Source: Dehalogenimonas lykanthroporepellens BL-DC-9 (GTDB lineage: Bacteria; Chloroflexota; Dehalococcoidia; Dehalococcoidales; Dehalococcoidaceae). Taken from it: 64,000 bases of DNA. The position numbers were made by a program, and so were the translations under genes. Below are positions 14,956-23,231 of the stretch, one piece after another; positions within the stretch are counted from its first letter, which is position 1, and every line of letters begins with the position of its first letter. Location: the NCBI GenBank assembly GCA_000143165.1, contig CP002084.1:806001-870000 (forward strand), given 5' to 3'. The notes beneath the pieces are model-generated. The model was not told the origin of the DNA. It did no database searches and was given only the letters and a program-made list of their open reading frames with translations.

Positions 14956-16452
14956 TTGGATATGCCCTATTTAACACTTACGATTGCTATCCCAATCCTG
15001 GGAGCGTTACTGATCGCCCTCTGGCCGCGGCTGAGCAGTAAAAACATCCGGAATATCTCACTATTAGCCACCGCTCTGCCACTGGCGCTGTCGATTATCG
15101 TTTTTGCCGGTTTCGACCGTTCCGCCTCCATGAACGGCGTTATTCAGTTCAGCGAAAAGGTGTCCTGGATACCGCTGATCAACGCCAATTTCGCCCTGGG
15201 GGTCGACGGCCTGTCACTGCCGTTCCTGCTGTTGACGACCCTCCTCGGGTTCCTGGTGATACTTATTTCCTGGAAAATCGACCTCCGGGTCCGGGAGTAT
15301 TTCGCCTGGTTGCTGTTGCTTCAAGCCTCCATCACCGGTGTCTTTCTGGCCCAGGATTTTCTGCTGTTCTTCTTTTTCTGGGAACTGGAACTGATACCTA
15401 TGTATTTCCTCATTGCCATCTGGGGCGCGGGACGTCGCGAATATTCGGCACTGAAATACGTGCTGTACACCTTGCTCGGCGGAGCCTTCATCCTGGCCGG
15501 TATCCTGGTGTTGTTCTTCGGCACCGGTTCGCTGGATATGGCTTATCTGGCTTCGGTGGATCTAACCGGATTGCTGGCGCCGGGCATGCTGACGTTGGCC
15601 TTTTTATTCTTCTTCCTGGGGTTTGCCATCAAGTTGCCGGTATTCCCCTTCCATACCTGGCTTCCGGATGCTCATACCGACGCGCCCACCGCCGTTTCAG
15701 TGATACTGGCCGGAACCCTGCTGAAAATGGGCGGATACGGCATGATCCGGGTTAATGCCGCTATGTTCCCGGACGAGGCACTGCAGTTCGCTCCTTTTAT
15801 TTTGGTGCTGGCGGTGATCAATATTGTCTACGGGGGCGCGGTAACACTGAAACAGACTGACATCAAGCGGTTAATCGCTTACTCGTCAATCAGCCATATG
15901 GGTTTTGTACTGCTGGGCATCTTTGCTCTGGGGCACCTGTCGATGATCGGGGCCTCTCTGCAAATGGTGTCCCACGGCATCATCACCGGTTTGCTGTTCG
16001 CCATTACCGGGGTGGTCATGCACAACACCCATGAGCGCTCCATTCCGAAAATGGGCGGCTTGACCCACCAGATGCCGCGGTCAACGGTGATATTCGTGCT
16101 GGGCGGCCTGGGCGCCATGGCGGTACCGGCTACATCCGGTTTCATCGCCGAGATCTGGACCTTCATCGGCGCGTTCTCGTCAGGTGTCGTGCCTCATATC
16201 GAGGTTTATACCGTGATCTCTTTGCTAGGCATCCTGCTGGCGGCGGCATATATTCTGTGGACGATTCAGCGCGTATTTTTCGGCCAGCCGCTTGAGAAGT
16301 TCGGGCAGGTCCGTGACGCTGACCGGGTCGAGGTCGGCTTTTCGGTGGTTTTCGTCATCGCCATGTTCGTCATCGGCCTGTACCCGAGAATCCTGACCGA
16401 TGTATTCGAAGGCGGCATCGCCCCCATCGCCGCACTGTTCGGAGCGAGCTAA
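14956..16452 (+). CDS. nuoM: Complex I subunit M (antiporter-like)
   Basis: The 498-residue protein carries FFFFWELELIPMYFLI, PVFPFHTWLPDAHTDAPTAVSVIL and KRLIAYSSISHMGFVLLG, typical of NuoM. The TTG start at 14956 is 9 nt after GGAGGT; the in-frame ATG two codons later would be too far away. Its stop abuts nuoN directly. Confidence 0.95.
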   Translation: MDMPYLTLTIAIPILGALLIALWPRLSSKNIRNISLLATALPLALSIIVFAGFDRSASMNGVIQFSEKVSWIPLINANFALGVDGLSLPFLLLTTLLGFLVILISWKIDLRVREYFAWLLLLQASITGVFLAQDFLLFFFFWELELIPMYFLIAIWGAGRREYSALKYVLYTLLGGAFILAGILVLFFGTGSLDMAYLASVDLTGLLAPGMLTLAFLFFFLGFAIKLPVFPFHTWLPDAHTDAPTAVSVILAGTLLKMGGYGMIRVNAAMFPDEALQFAPFILVLAVINIVYGGAVTLKQTDIKRLIAYSSISHMGFVLLGIFALGHLSMIGASLQMVSHGIITGLLFAITGVVMHNTHERSIPKMGGLTHQMPRSTVIFVLGGLGAMAVPATSGFIAEIWTFIGAFSSGVVPHIEVYTVISLLGILLAAAYILWTIQRVFFGQPLEKFGQVRDADRVEVGFSVVFVIAMFVIGLYPRILTDVFEGGIAPIAALFGAS

Positions 16453-17913
16453 GTGGAATTCAGTTATCTGTTACCGGAAATAATCGTGCTGGGCACGGCT
16501 GTGGCCGTGATCCTGACCGACCTGTTCATTAACAATAAAAAGGTCATCACCGCGCTGTCGCTGGGCGGTCTGGCGGGGGCGCTGGTAGCGGCGATCATCG
16601 GCTGGCCGGATGCAGGCCGCAGTTTTTTCGGCGGCATGATGACGCACGATGCCTTCGCCTCTTTCTTCAAGGTATTTTTCCCGGTGATGGCTGGTCTGGT
16701 CATCATGGCTTCGGTGGACTGGACGCATAAATTCGCCCGTTTCCGCAGTGAATATCACGCTCTGGTGTTACTGGCGGCGACCGGTATGATGCTGATTGCA
16801 GGAGCGACCAACCTGATCACCCTGTACCTGGCGCTGGAAATCACCGCCGTGGCTTTTTATGTACTGGTAGGTATCCAGAAGGATAAAAAGTCTACCGAGG
16901 CAGCGTTGAAATACGTACTGCTGTCCGGTACGGCCTCAGCGGTCCTGGTGTACGGTATGGCTCTGGTGTACGGCTTTACCGGTACAACGGGATTGGAGGA
17001 GATTGCCGCAGTACTACAGGCGATGGCCCCCGGCGCCATACTTGATTCACCCGGACTGCTGATGGGGCTGGTGCTCATTATTGCCGGGCTGGGCTTCAAG
17101 ATTGCCGCCGTGCCTTTCCAGTTCTGGGTACCGGATGTTTATGAGGGCGCGCCGACGCCGGTCACCATGTATTTGTCCATTGCATCCAAAGCCGCCGGTT
17201 TTGCCATTATCCTGCGGATACTGGGCACAGCCTTTTTGGAGCCCGGAGCGCTGGCACAGCAATGGGCGCCGGTAGTGGCGGCGCTGGCCGCCATCGGCAT
17301 GACCATGGGCAATCTGATGGCCATACCGCAGAAGAATATCAAGCGGCTACTGGCTTTCTCCACCATAGCCCACGCCGGATATATACTGGTAGGTCTGGCG
17401 GCGCTGGGCAATGCGCCCGACCTTTCCAGCGTGGCCATCGGCAGTATTATCTTTTATTTGATCGCTTTTGCGGTCAGCGACCTGGCCGCCTTCATTACGG
17501 TCATCGCCATTTCCAACAAGCTGAAAAGCGACAATTTTGCCGATTACGCCGGGCTGATACGTACGTCGCCGTTTATCGGCGGAATGCTGACGCTGGCACT
17601 GCTGTCACTTATCGGCTTTCCGCCGACGGCCGGTTTCCTGGCTAAATTTTATATTTTCGCCGCCGGCGTTCAGGCCGACCTGTTGTGGCTGGTGGTGGTG
17701 GCCGCGGTCAATACAGTAATTTCCGCTTACTACTACTTCGGAGTCATCAAGGTGCTGTGGATGCGTGAACCGGCGAATGAAACGCGTATCGTTGCTTCGG
17801 GGCCGCTGACAGCGGCCTTGGCTGTTTCTTCCTTAGGCATACTTCTTTTCGGCATTCTACCGGCGCTGGCGATGAAACTGGCCGAATCAGCGGCCGGGGT
17901 CTTCGGAGGGTAA
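16453..17913 (+). CDS. nuoN: Complex I subunit N (antiporter-like), last gene of the operon
   Basis: The 486-residue protein shows YLALEITAVAFYVLVG, PFQFWVPDVYEGAPTPVTMYL, and KRLLAFSTIAHAGYILVG. GTG start with no gap after the nuoM stop. No nuoE, nuoF or nuoG follows, so the NADH-oxidising module is not encoded here, as is known for Dehalococcoides. Confidence 0.95.
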   Translation: MEFSYLLPEIIVLGTAVAVILTDLFINNKKVITALSLGGLAGALVAAIIGWPDAGRSFFGGMMTHDAFASFFKVFFPVMAGLVIMASVDWTHKFARFRSEYHALVLLAATGMMLIAGATNLITLYLALEITAVAFYVLVGIQKDKKSTEAALKYVLLSGTASAVLVYGMALVYGFTGTTGLEEIAAVLQAMAPGAILDSPGLLMGLVLIIAGLGFKIAAVPFQFWVPDVYEGAPTPVTMYLSIASKAAGFAIILRILGTAFLEPGALAQQWAPVVAALAAIGMTMGNLMAIPQKNIKRLLAFSTIAHAGYILVGLAALGNAPDLSSVAIGSIIFYLIAFAVSDLAAFITVIAISNKLKSDNFADYAGLIRTSPFIGGMLTLALLSLIGFPPTAGFLAKFYIFAAGVQADLLWLVVVAAVNTVISAYYYFGVIKVLWMREPANETRIVASGPLTAALAVSSLGILLFGILPALAMKLAESAAGVFGG

Positions 17914-17969
17914 TGCTGACACGTCGTTTCACCTTTTGTCAGCCGGGGCGGAATAAACAGCGTATCATT

Positions 17970-17987
17970 CCGGAGCTTCCGGTTTTT
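17970..17987 (+). terminator. Short terminator after the nuo operon
   Basis: CCGGA-(GCT)-TCCGG followed by TTTTT, 57 nt after the nuoN stop. The stem is short. Confidence 0.45.
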
Positions 17988-18016
17988 GAACCGCCAGAAG
18001 TAGTTGCGTCATAATT

Positions 18017-18802
18017 ATGACCATGAAACTTATTGATTCACACGCCCACCTGGATCTGTCGCAATTCTCAGCCGACCTTGATGCAGTCTTGAAAAGGGCG
18101 ACCGACGCCGGTATATCTCGAATCATCACCATCGGCATCGACCTGCGATCCAGCCGAGAAGCGGTGCGGCTGGCGGAGACTTACGATAATATCTACGCTT
18201 CAGTGGGGATTCATCCCTGCGACAGCGGTACAGCTGATGAAACAACGCTGACCGAAATCGAAAAGCTGGCCGCCATGCCCAGGGTTGTGGCTATCGGTGA
18301 GACCGGAATGGACTTCTACCACAAGCCCTTCTCTGAAGCCAACCAGCGGGAATCCCTGCTCTTCCACCTGGATCTGGCTGTCCGGACAAATCTGCCGGTA
18401 GTCATCCACAATCGCCAGGCTGACCAGTCTATCGTTCCTCTGCTGTTGAAATGGGCCGAGTCCAACCCAAGTCATCCCAAAGGCGTCATCCACTGTTTCA
18501 ACGACAAAGTGGAAGTGGCCCAGCGCTACATCAACGCCGGTTTTCATATCTCAGTTGGCGGTTATGTCACCTACCCTTCAGCCAAGAGTATCCACGAGTC
18601 ACTACGCGGTATCCCGCTGAACCGCCTGTTGCTGGAAACCGACTGTCCGTTCCTGCCGCCTCAAGGGCACCGCGGCCAGCGCAACGAGCCGGCTTACCTG
18701 GTTCAGACGGCAGAAGCACTCGCGGAAATCCGGGACATCCCCGTCAAGGAACTGACCGAAGCCACCACTGCGAATACGGAAAGATTGTTTGCCCTGCCCT
18801 GA
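18017..18802 (+). CDS. tatD: TatD-family metal-dependent deoxyribonuclease
   Basis: This 261-residue TIM-barrel amidohydrolase has the metal-binding motifs DSHAHLDL at the N-terminus, GETGMDFYH in the middle, HNRQAD, GVIHCFND and LLETDCPFLPP near the C-terminus. The family acts as a 3'-5' exonuclease; despite the name it does not take part in Tat transport. Two in-frame ATGs at 18017 and 18023 are possible starts; neither has a clear ribosome binding site. Confidence 0.93.
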   Translation: MTMKLIDSHAHLDLSQFSADLDAVLKRATDAGISRIITIGIDLRSSREAVRLAETYDNIYASVGIHPCDSGTADETTLTEIEKLAAMPRVVAIGETGMDFYHKPFSEANQRESLLFHLDLAVRTNLPVVIHNRQADQSIVPLLLKWAESNPSHPKGVIHCFNDKVEVAQRYINAGFHISVGGYVTYPSAKSIHESLRGIPLNRLLLETDCPFLPPQGHRGQRNEPAYLVQTAEALAEIRDIPVKELTEATTANTERLFALP

Positions 18803-18893
18803 CATCATAAACCGAAGTCAGCAGACACCAACCTCCCGGACACCCAACATTTGTCAAATGGCTGAAAATATCAGAGCTGTGATGAAAGACGGC

Positions 18894-19079
18894 TCAGGCT
18901 TCTTTGGACCTCATTCCCAGCGCAATTAAACCGACACCAACGAAATCCAGGGCGCCGGCTAAAGCGATACGGGCAACGCCGTCTACAAAATTCAGAAAAG
19001 ACAACGCTGAAACGTCAACAGATATCAAGATGCCAAAACCTAGCAGGATGGACATTCCGCCAAGAAAAGCGTATCCCAT
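18894..19079 (-). CDS. Small two-helix membrane protein (61 aa)
   Basis: The 61-residue sequence is hydrophobic with two likely transmembrane helices (about 5-22 and 33-54), a short loop and a charged tail, MRSKEA. The ATG follows GGGGAG at 11-nt spacing, and TATAAT (near 19113) lies upstream. No family recognised. It lies alone between tatD and nth. Confidence 0.5.
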   Translation of the reverse strand: MGYAFLGGMSILLGFGILISVDVSALSFLNFVDGVARIALAGALDFVGVGLIALGMRSKEA

Positions 19080-19129
19080 ATTATATTGGTCTCCCCTTTT
19101 TTAAGTATTATACCTTAAGTCCTAATGCG

Positions 19130-19771
19130 CTATTCAAGTGAAAAGGCTGTCGGGCAGATTTCTTTCATGAAACACTCGACGCATTTCGGCTTGCGGGCGA
19201 AGCAGATGACACGACCATGTTCCTGTATCAGGTGAGGAAAGCGCCCCCATTCTTCATGCGGCACTATCTTCATCAGATTTTTCTCAATCTTATCCGGGTC
19301 CTTCTCCTGTGAATAGCCCAATCGTTTCGCCAGCCGGGCGACGTGGGTATCAACAGCAATGCCTTCAATTTTGCCGAAGGCATTCCACAGCACGATATTG
19401 GCGGTCTTCCTGGCCGCCCCGGGAATCTGAATCAATTCCGCCATGGTCTGCGGCACCTGGCCATCGAATTTTTCCACCAGCAGACGCCCCATGCCGATCA
19501 GACTTCTGGCTTTGTTGTGATAAAAGCCGGTGCGCCGGACAATGGTTTCCAGTTCTGCGACATCGGCATCGGCATAATCCGGCGCTGTGCGATATTTTTC
19601 GAACAGCGCCGAAGTCACAGAGTTGACCGCGGCATCGGTGGTCTGGGCCGACAGGATGACTGCCGCCAGCAGTTCCAGAGGGTTCGAGTAGGCCAAGGCG
19701 ATGCGGCCATCCGGATAGGCCTGTTTCAAACGGGCTATGACTTCATGGATATCGGCGATGTCGGTGACCAT
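19130..19771 (-). CDS. nth: Endonuclease III (base-excision DNA glycosylase/AP lyase)
   Basis: The 213-residue protein has the helix-hairpin-helix and catalytic lysine region IPGAARKTANIV, the catalytic aspartate in VDTHVARLAKRLG, and a C-terminal [4Fe-4S] cluster motif CX6CX2CX5C (CFARKPKCVECFMKEIC). It removes oxidised pyrimidines. It is divergent from cobQ. Confidence 0.96.
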   Translation of the reverse strand: MVTDIADIHEVIARLKQAYPDGRIALAYSNPLELLAAVILSAQTTDAAVNSVTSALFEKYRTAPDYADADVAELETIVRRTGFYHNKARSLIGMGRLLVEKFDGQVPQTMAELIQIPGAARKTANIVLWNAFGKIEGIAVDTHVARLAKRLGYSQEKDPDKIEKNLMKIVPHEEWGRFPHLIQEHGRVICFARKPKCVECFMKEICPTAFSLE

Positions 19772-19852
19772 GGTTCAGTTTATCGCGCTTAAGTTACTCA
19801 ATCAAATCGACTTGTTTGGGGTACTGGTTTTCTATACCGCCGGAGCGTATGT

Positions 19853-19861
19853 TGCTATAAT
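19853..19861 (+). promoter_or_regulatory. Extended -10 box before cobQ (leaderless candidate)
   Basis: TG-C-TATAAT ends 7 nt before the cobQ ATG at 19869. There is no ribosome binding site in the intervening sequence and no clear -35, which extended -10 promoters do not need. Confidence 0.5.
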
Positions 19862-19868
19862 AACCGCC

Positions 19869-21386
19869 ATGAACAGTCCGAAAGTTATCATGATTCAGGG
19901 TACCTCTTCCAACGTCGGTAAAAGCGTTCTGGTGGCGGCGCTGTGTCGCATCTTCAAGCAGGACGGATACCGAGTGGCCCCCTTCAAATCGCAGAACATG
20001 GCTTTGAACGCCTTCGTGACGCCCGAAGGCGGCGAAATCGGCCGGGCTCAGGCGATGCAGGCCGAAGCCGCCGGTATCGCGCCCTCCATCCATATGAACC
20101 CGGTGCTGTTGAAACCGGAGGCTAACTCCCGTTCCCAGATAATTCTGCACGGTAAGGTTCACAACAACACCTCGGCGGCTGAGTATTATCAGCATACCCA
20201 GTTCCTACTGGGTAAAGTCAAGGAATCCCTGGATTACCTCAAGGAACGCTACGACATCATTGTCATCGAGGGGGCCGGTTCGCCGGCGGAGATCAATCTG
20301 AAATCCCGCGAGATCGCCAACATGCGCATGGCCAAACTGGCCAATTCGCCGGTACTGCTGGCCGGAGACATCGACCGCGGCGGCGTTTACGCCTCTTTTG
20401 TCGGCACCCTGGAGATTCTCGATGAAGAAGAGCGCAAACTGGTCAAGGGCTTCCTTATCAACAAATTCCGGGGAGACGTCCGGCTGATTCAGGACGCCAA
20501 CGATTACCTGGAAAACAAGACCGGCAGACCGGTACTGGGAGTGGTGCCGTATTTTCGGGATATACTGCTGGCCCAGGAGGATTCGGTCTATCTGGACGAA
20601 CGACAGAACCGAAAAGCCGAGTCCGACCTGGACATCGCCGTCATCCGCATACCGCGCATCTCCAATTATGACGACTTCGACGCACTGGAGGAAGACGGCG
20701 CCAATATCCGTTACATCAACCGCCCGTATGAACTGGGCAACCCTGACCTCATCATCATCCCGGGCTCCAAGACGACGGTCCCCGACCTGCTGGCCATACG
20801 GGAATCGGGTGTCGCCGGGGCGGTTATGAAAAAGGCTGACGAAGGAACTCCGGTTTTCGGCGTCTGCGGCGGATACCAGATGCTGGGCAAGGTGATTCAT
20901 GACCCGGAACATGTCGAATCCGAACAGGAAATCATCGAAGGGCTGGGTCTCATCGACGCGGAAACAACCTTCGCCGGGACCAAGGCCACCACTCAGGTAA
21001 AAGGCGTCATCACCGATGACCGGGGGCTGTTGGCCGGACTCAAGGGAGAAATACTGACCGGCTACGAGATACATATGGGCCGAACAGTCAGCGAATGCCG
21101 TCCCTTCCGCATTACCGAAACCCAGGACGGGCCCGATGACTATAACGATGGCAGTATCAACGCCTCAGGTACGGTAATGGGCAGTTATATTCACGGCATT
21201 TTCCAGAGCCACGGCTTTCGGCGGGGTCTGATGAATAACCTGCGCCGTCGCAAAGGACTGCCGGAGCGCATCTACGACGCCCCGCTGGACAAGGAAAAGC
21301 AGTACGACGCCCTAGCCGACCTGGTGCGTCAATCCATCGACCTTAAAGCCGTATACCGCATTCTGGAAGAGGGCATCGTAGAGTAA
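19869..21386 (+). CDS. cobQ: Cobyric acid synthase
   Basis: The 505-residue protein amidates cobyrinic acid a,c-diamide at four positions in corrinoid biosynthesis. It has an N-terminal P-loop-like domain (MIQGTSSNVGKS) and a C-terminal type 1 glutamine amidotransferase domain with the nucleophile in VFGVCGGYQML and the histidine in GSYIHGIF. The frame is open upstream to 19737, but homology begins at the ATG 19869 (MNSPKVIMIQG). It supports a corrinoid need, consistent with rdhA 3.4 kb downstream. It appears as a single cob gene, not in a cob cluster. Confidence 0.95.
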   Translation: MNSPKVIMIQGTSSNVGKSVLVAALCRIFKQDGYRVAPFKSQNMALNAFVTPEGGEIGRAQAMQAEAAGIAPSIHMNPVLLKPEANSRSQIILHGKVHNNTSAAEYYQHTQFLLGKVKESLDYLKERYDIIVIEGAGSPAEINLKSREIANMRMAKLANSPVLLAGDIDRGGVYASFVGTLEILDEEERKLVKGFLINKFRGDVRLIQDANDYLENKTGRPVLGVVPYFRDILLAQEDSVYLDERQNRKAESDLDIAVIRIPRISNYDDFDALEEDGANIRYINRPYELGNPDLIIIPGSKTTVPDLLAIRESGVAGAVMKKADEGTPVFGVCGGYQMLGKVIHDPEHVESEQEIIEGLGLIDAETTFAGTKATTQVKGVITDDRGLLAGLKGEILTGYEIHMGRTVSECRPFRITETQDGPDDYNDGSINASGTVMGSYIHGIFQSHGFRRGLMNNLRRRKGLPERIYDAPLDKEKQYDALADLVRQSIDLKAVYRILEEGIVE

Positions 21387-21742
21387 GCGAAGCCAATATC
21401 GACCAAGACGTCCTCGAGCGCTGGAATGATGCCAAAAGACAGCATGATATGACGCAGACTGATTTTGCCGGGAGAGCTGGAGAGACAATGGGTTCGGTCG
21501 TTCCAACCCCATTTTCGTTCAACGATAATCGTAGCGACAGCGGCATTGATGGCACCTCTGCCGAGGCGTTTTCAGTTCATCCAGCTTAACTATGCAGACT
21601 TCCTGCTACCTCCTCCCTGAGAGTCCAATATGATTCTGAACTTCTGCAACCTGTTCATACTTAAGGAACCAGAACTTTTCTGTAACAATGTACCGGCTTG
21701 TATCCAGGCAGGACAACGAAAGATGATAAGGCAACCACGGCT
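21387..21742. other. 356-bp region without a convincing gene; possible HTH remnant
   Basis: A plus-strand frame at 21389-21589 reads EANIDQDVLERWNDAKRQ and then HDMTQTDFAGRAG, resembling the start of a Cro/C1 or transposase-type helix-turn-helix. Its only ATG is at 21449 (46 residues) and it has no ribosome binding site. I regard it as a possible gene fragment. Nothing recognisable lies in 21590-21742. Confidence 0.3.
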
Positions 21743-22510
21743 TTAGGCCAAAGAACGCAACCAGATGTCTCCGGCGAAGACCTGGTGGTCGATGCCGTCG
21801 TCGGAACGAATAATCAGGCTACCGTCCGGATTGACATCCCGAGCGATACCCTCAATGTGGTTACCGCCCGTTTCGACGGTCACCCGCCGGTCGATAGTAT
21901 CAAGCCGGGAGCGCCAGCGTTGAAAGATTTCGCTGTTATCGATGCCGCGGTAATAATGCTCAAGACTCCGAACTATAGACCGTGATACTTCGGTTTCCCG
22001 GAAATTCTTTCCGGTGATATCGAACAGGCTGGTAGCGATACCGGCGATTTCCGGGTAGTCACCGATAGTGACATTGACATTCAAACCGATACCGATGACG
22101 GCGTACCGCCGTTCGGATACGGTGCCGCTTTCGACCAGAATACCGCCCAGCTTGAGACCGCGGATGATGATATCGTTCGGCCACTTCAGAGCCGGACTGA
22201 CGCCCGTGAACGACTCCAGGGCTTCGACGACGGCCACACCGGCTATCATGACCAGATGAGACAACCGATTCAACTCCGGAAATAACACCACCGACATGGA
22301 AACCGAGCCTTCCGGAGACAGCCACACCCGGCTCAGGCGTCCCCGCCCGGCGTGCTGGCGGGCGGCGACAACATTAGTACCTTCAGTGCATCCGCCCTTG
22401 GCCATTTGTCGGGCGATATCCATGGTCGAGTCAACGCTGGGGTAAAAATGAGTGTGTGTAGACCATGTGGAACCTTCCCAACTTTCGTTATTCGTTGCAA
22501 TGTTGTTCAT
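21743..22510 (-). CDS. birA: Biotin--[acetyl-CoA-carboxylase] ligase (class I, no HTH)
   Basis: The 255-residue ligase attaches biotin to carrier proteins. Motifs: the ATP/biotin loop QHAGRGRLSRVWLSPEG, KWPNDIII, GLKLGGILVE, and GIGLNVN. It lacks the N-terminal DNA-binding domain of E. coli BirA, so it should not act as a repressor. Two adjacent ATGs (22513, 22510) follow a -10 box directly; I chose 22510 because its 6-nt gap matches the other leaderless candidates. Confidence 0.92.
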   Translation of the reverse strand: MNNIATNNESWEGSTWSTHTHFYPSVDSTMDIARQMAKGGCTEGTNVVAARQHAGRGRLSRVWLSPEGSVSMSVVLFPELNRLSHLVMIAGVAVVEALESFTGVSPALKWPNDIIIRGLKLGGILVESGTVSERRYAVIGIGLNVNVTIGDYPEIAGIATSLFDITGKNFRETEVSRSIVRSLEHYYRGIDNSEIFQRWRSRLDTIDRRVTVETGGNHIEGIARDVNPDGSLIIRSDDGIDHQVFAGDIWLRSLA

Positions 22511-22516
22511 CATCGC

Positions 22517-22525
22517 AGTATAACA
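22517..22525 (-). promoter_or_regulatory. Extended -10 box before birA (leaderless candidate)
   Basis: TG-T-TATACT ends 3 nt before the first and 6 nt before the second ATG of birA. No ribosome binding site is present. Confidence 0.5.
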
Positions 22526-22591
22526 TCGCCGCTGGCCGCCTGCCATTGACACAAGACCGGTTCCGTAAAATAATGGTTAGGAGGCACTCAA

Positions 22592-23167
22592 ATGAAAAGT
22601 GATGATCTCCGGGAATACCAGACCAAACGTAATTTCGAAAAAACATCCGAACCCTCGCCGACGGTAACCGAGCCTTCGGCAAAGCCCATATTCGTCATTC
22701 AGAAACACGACGCCTCACGTCTGCATTACGACCTGAGACTGGAAATAGACGGAGTGCTTAAAAGCTGGGCGGTACCCAAAGGCCCGTCAACAGACCACCG
22801 GGTCAAGCGATTGGCGATTCCAACCGAAGACCACCCGATGGCATATGCCGTTTTCGAAGGCGTCATTCCCGAAGATGAATACGGCGGCGGTACGGTGATG
22901 GTCTGGGACACCGGAACTTATCGCAACATCCAGGCCGATAAGGCGCCTGCGCTGTCGATGAGTCAGGCCTTGGACAAAGGCCGAGTCGAGATTTTTCTGG
23001 AAGGTTGGAAACTGAAAGGACGTTTCGCGTTAATACAAACCGGCCGCGGCTGGCTTTTTTTCAAGATGAAGGACGAGTACGCAGATGAGGATGACATTCT
23101 GGAGACAGCCCCTGATTCAGCCTTATCCGGTAAAAGCCTGACGGAAATAAAAGAACAGAGCGGGTGA
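22592..23167 (+). CDS. Stand-alone DNA ligase D-type 3'-phosphoesterase
   Basis: The 191-residue protein consists of only the phosphoesterase (PE) module of LigD. It has the characteristic HDASRLHYDLRLE and LKSWAVPKGPS segments, then EDEYGGGTVMVWD and KGRFALIQT. The PE module trims 3' ribonucleotide and phosphate ends during non-homologous end joining. No ligase, primase or Ku is encoded nearby. The ATG is preceded by TTAGGAGGCACTCAA. Confidence 0.9.
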   Translation: MKSDDLREYQTKRNFEKTSEPSPTVTEPSAKPIFVIQKHDASRLHYDLRLEIDGVLKSWAVPKGPSTDHRVKRLAIPTEDHPMAYAVFEGVIPEDEYGGGTVMVWDTGTYRNIQADKAPALSMSQALDKGRVEIFLEGWKLKGRFALIQTGRGWLFFKMKDEYADEDDILETAPDSALSGKSLTEIKEQSG

Positions 23168-23231
23168 TTTGGCTTCAGGCGATTACGGTCTATAATGGAT
23201 ATAAAGATACGTTCTGGAGAGATGCCTGATT

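Noticed and set aside
18017-18802. Part of the Tat export system
   Set aside because: TatD is a nuclease that does not take part in Tat translocation, in spite of its name.
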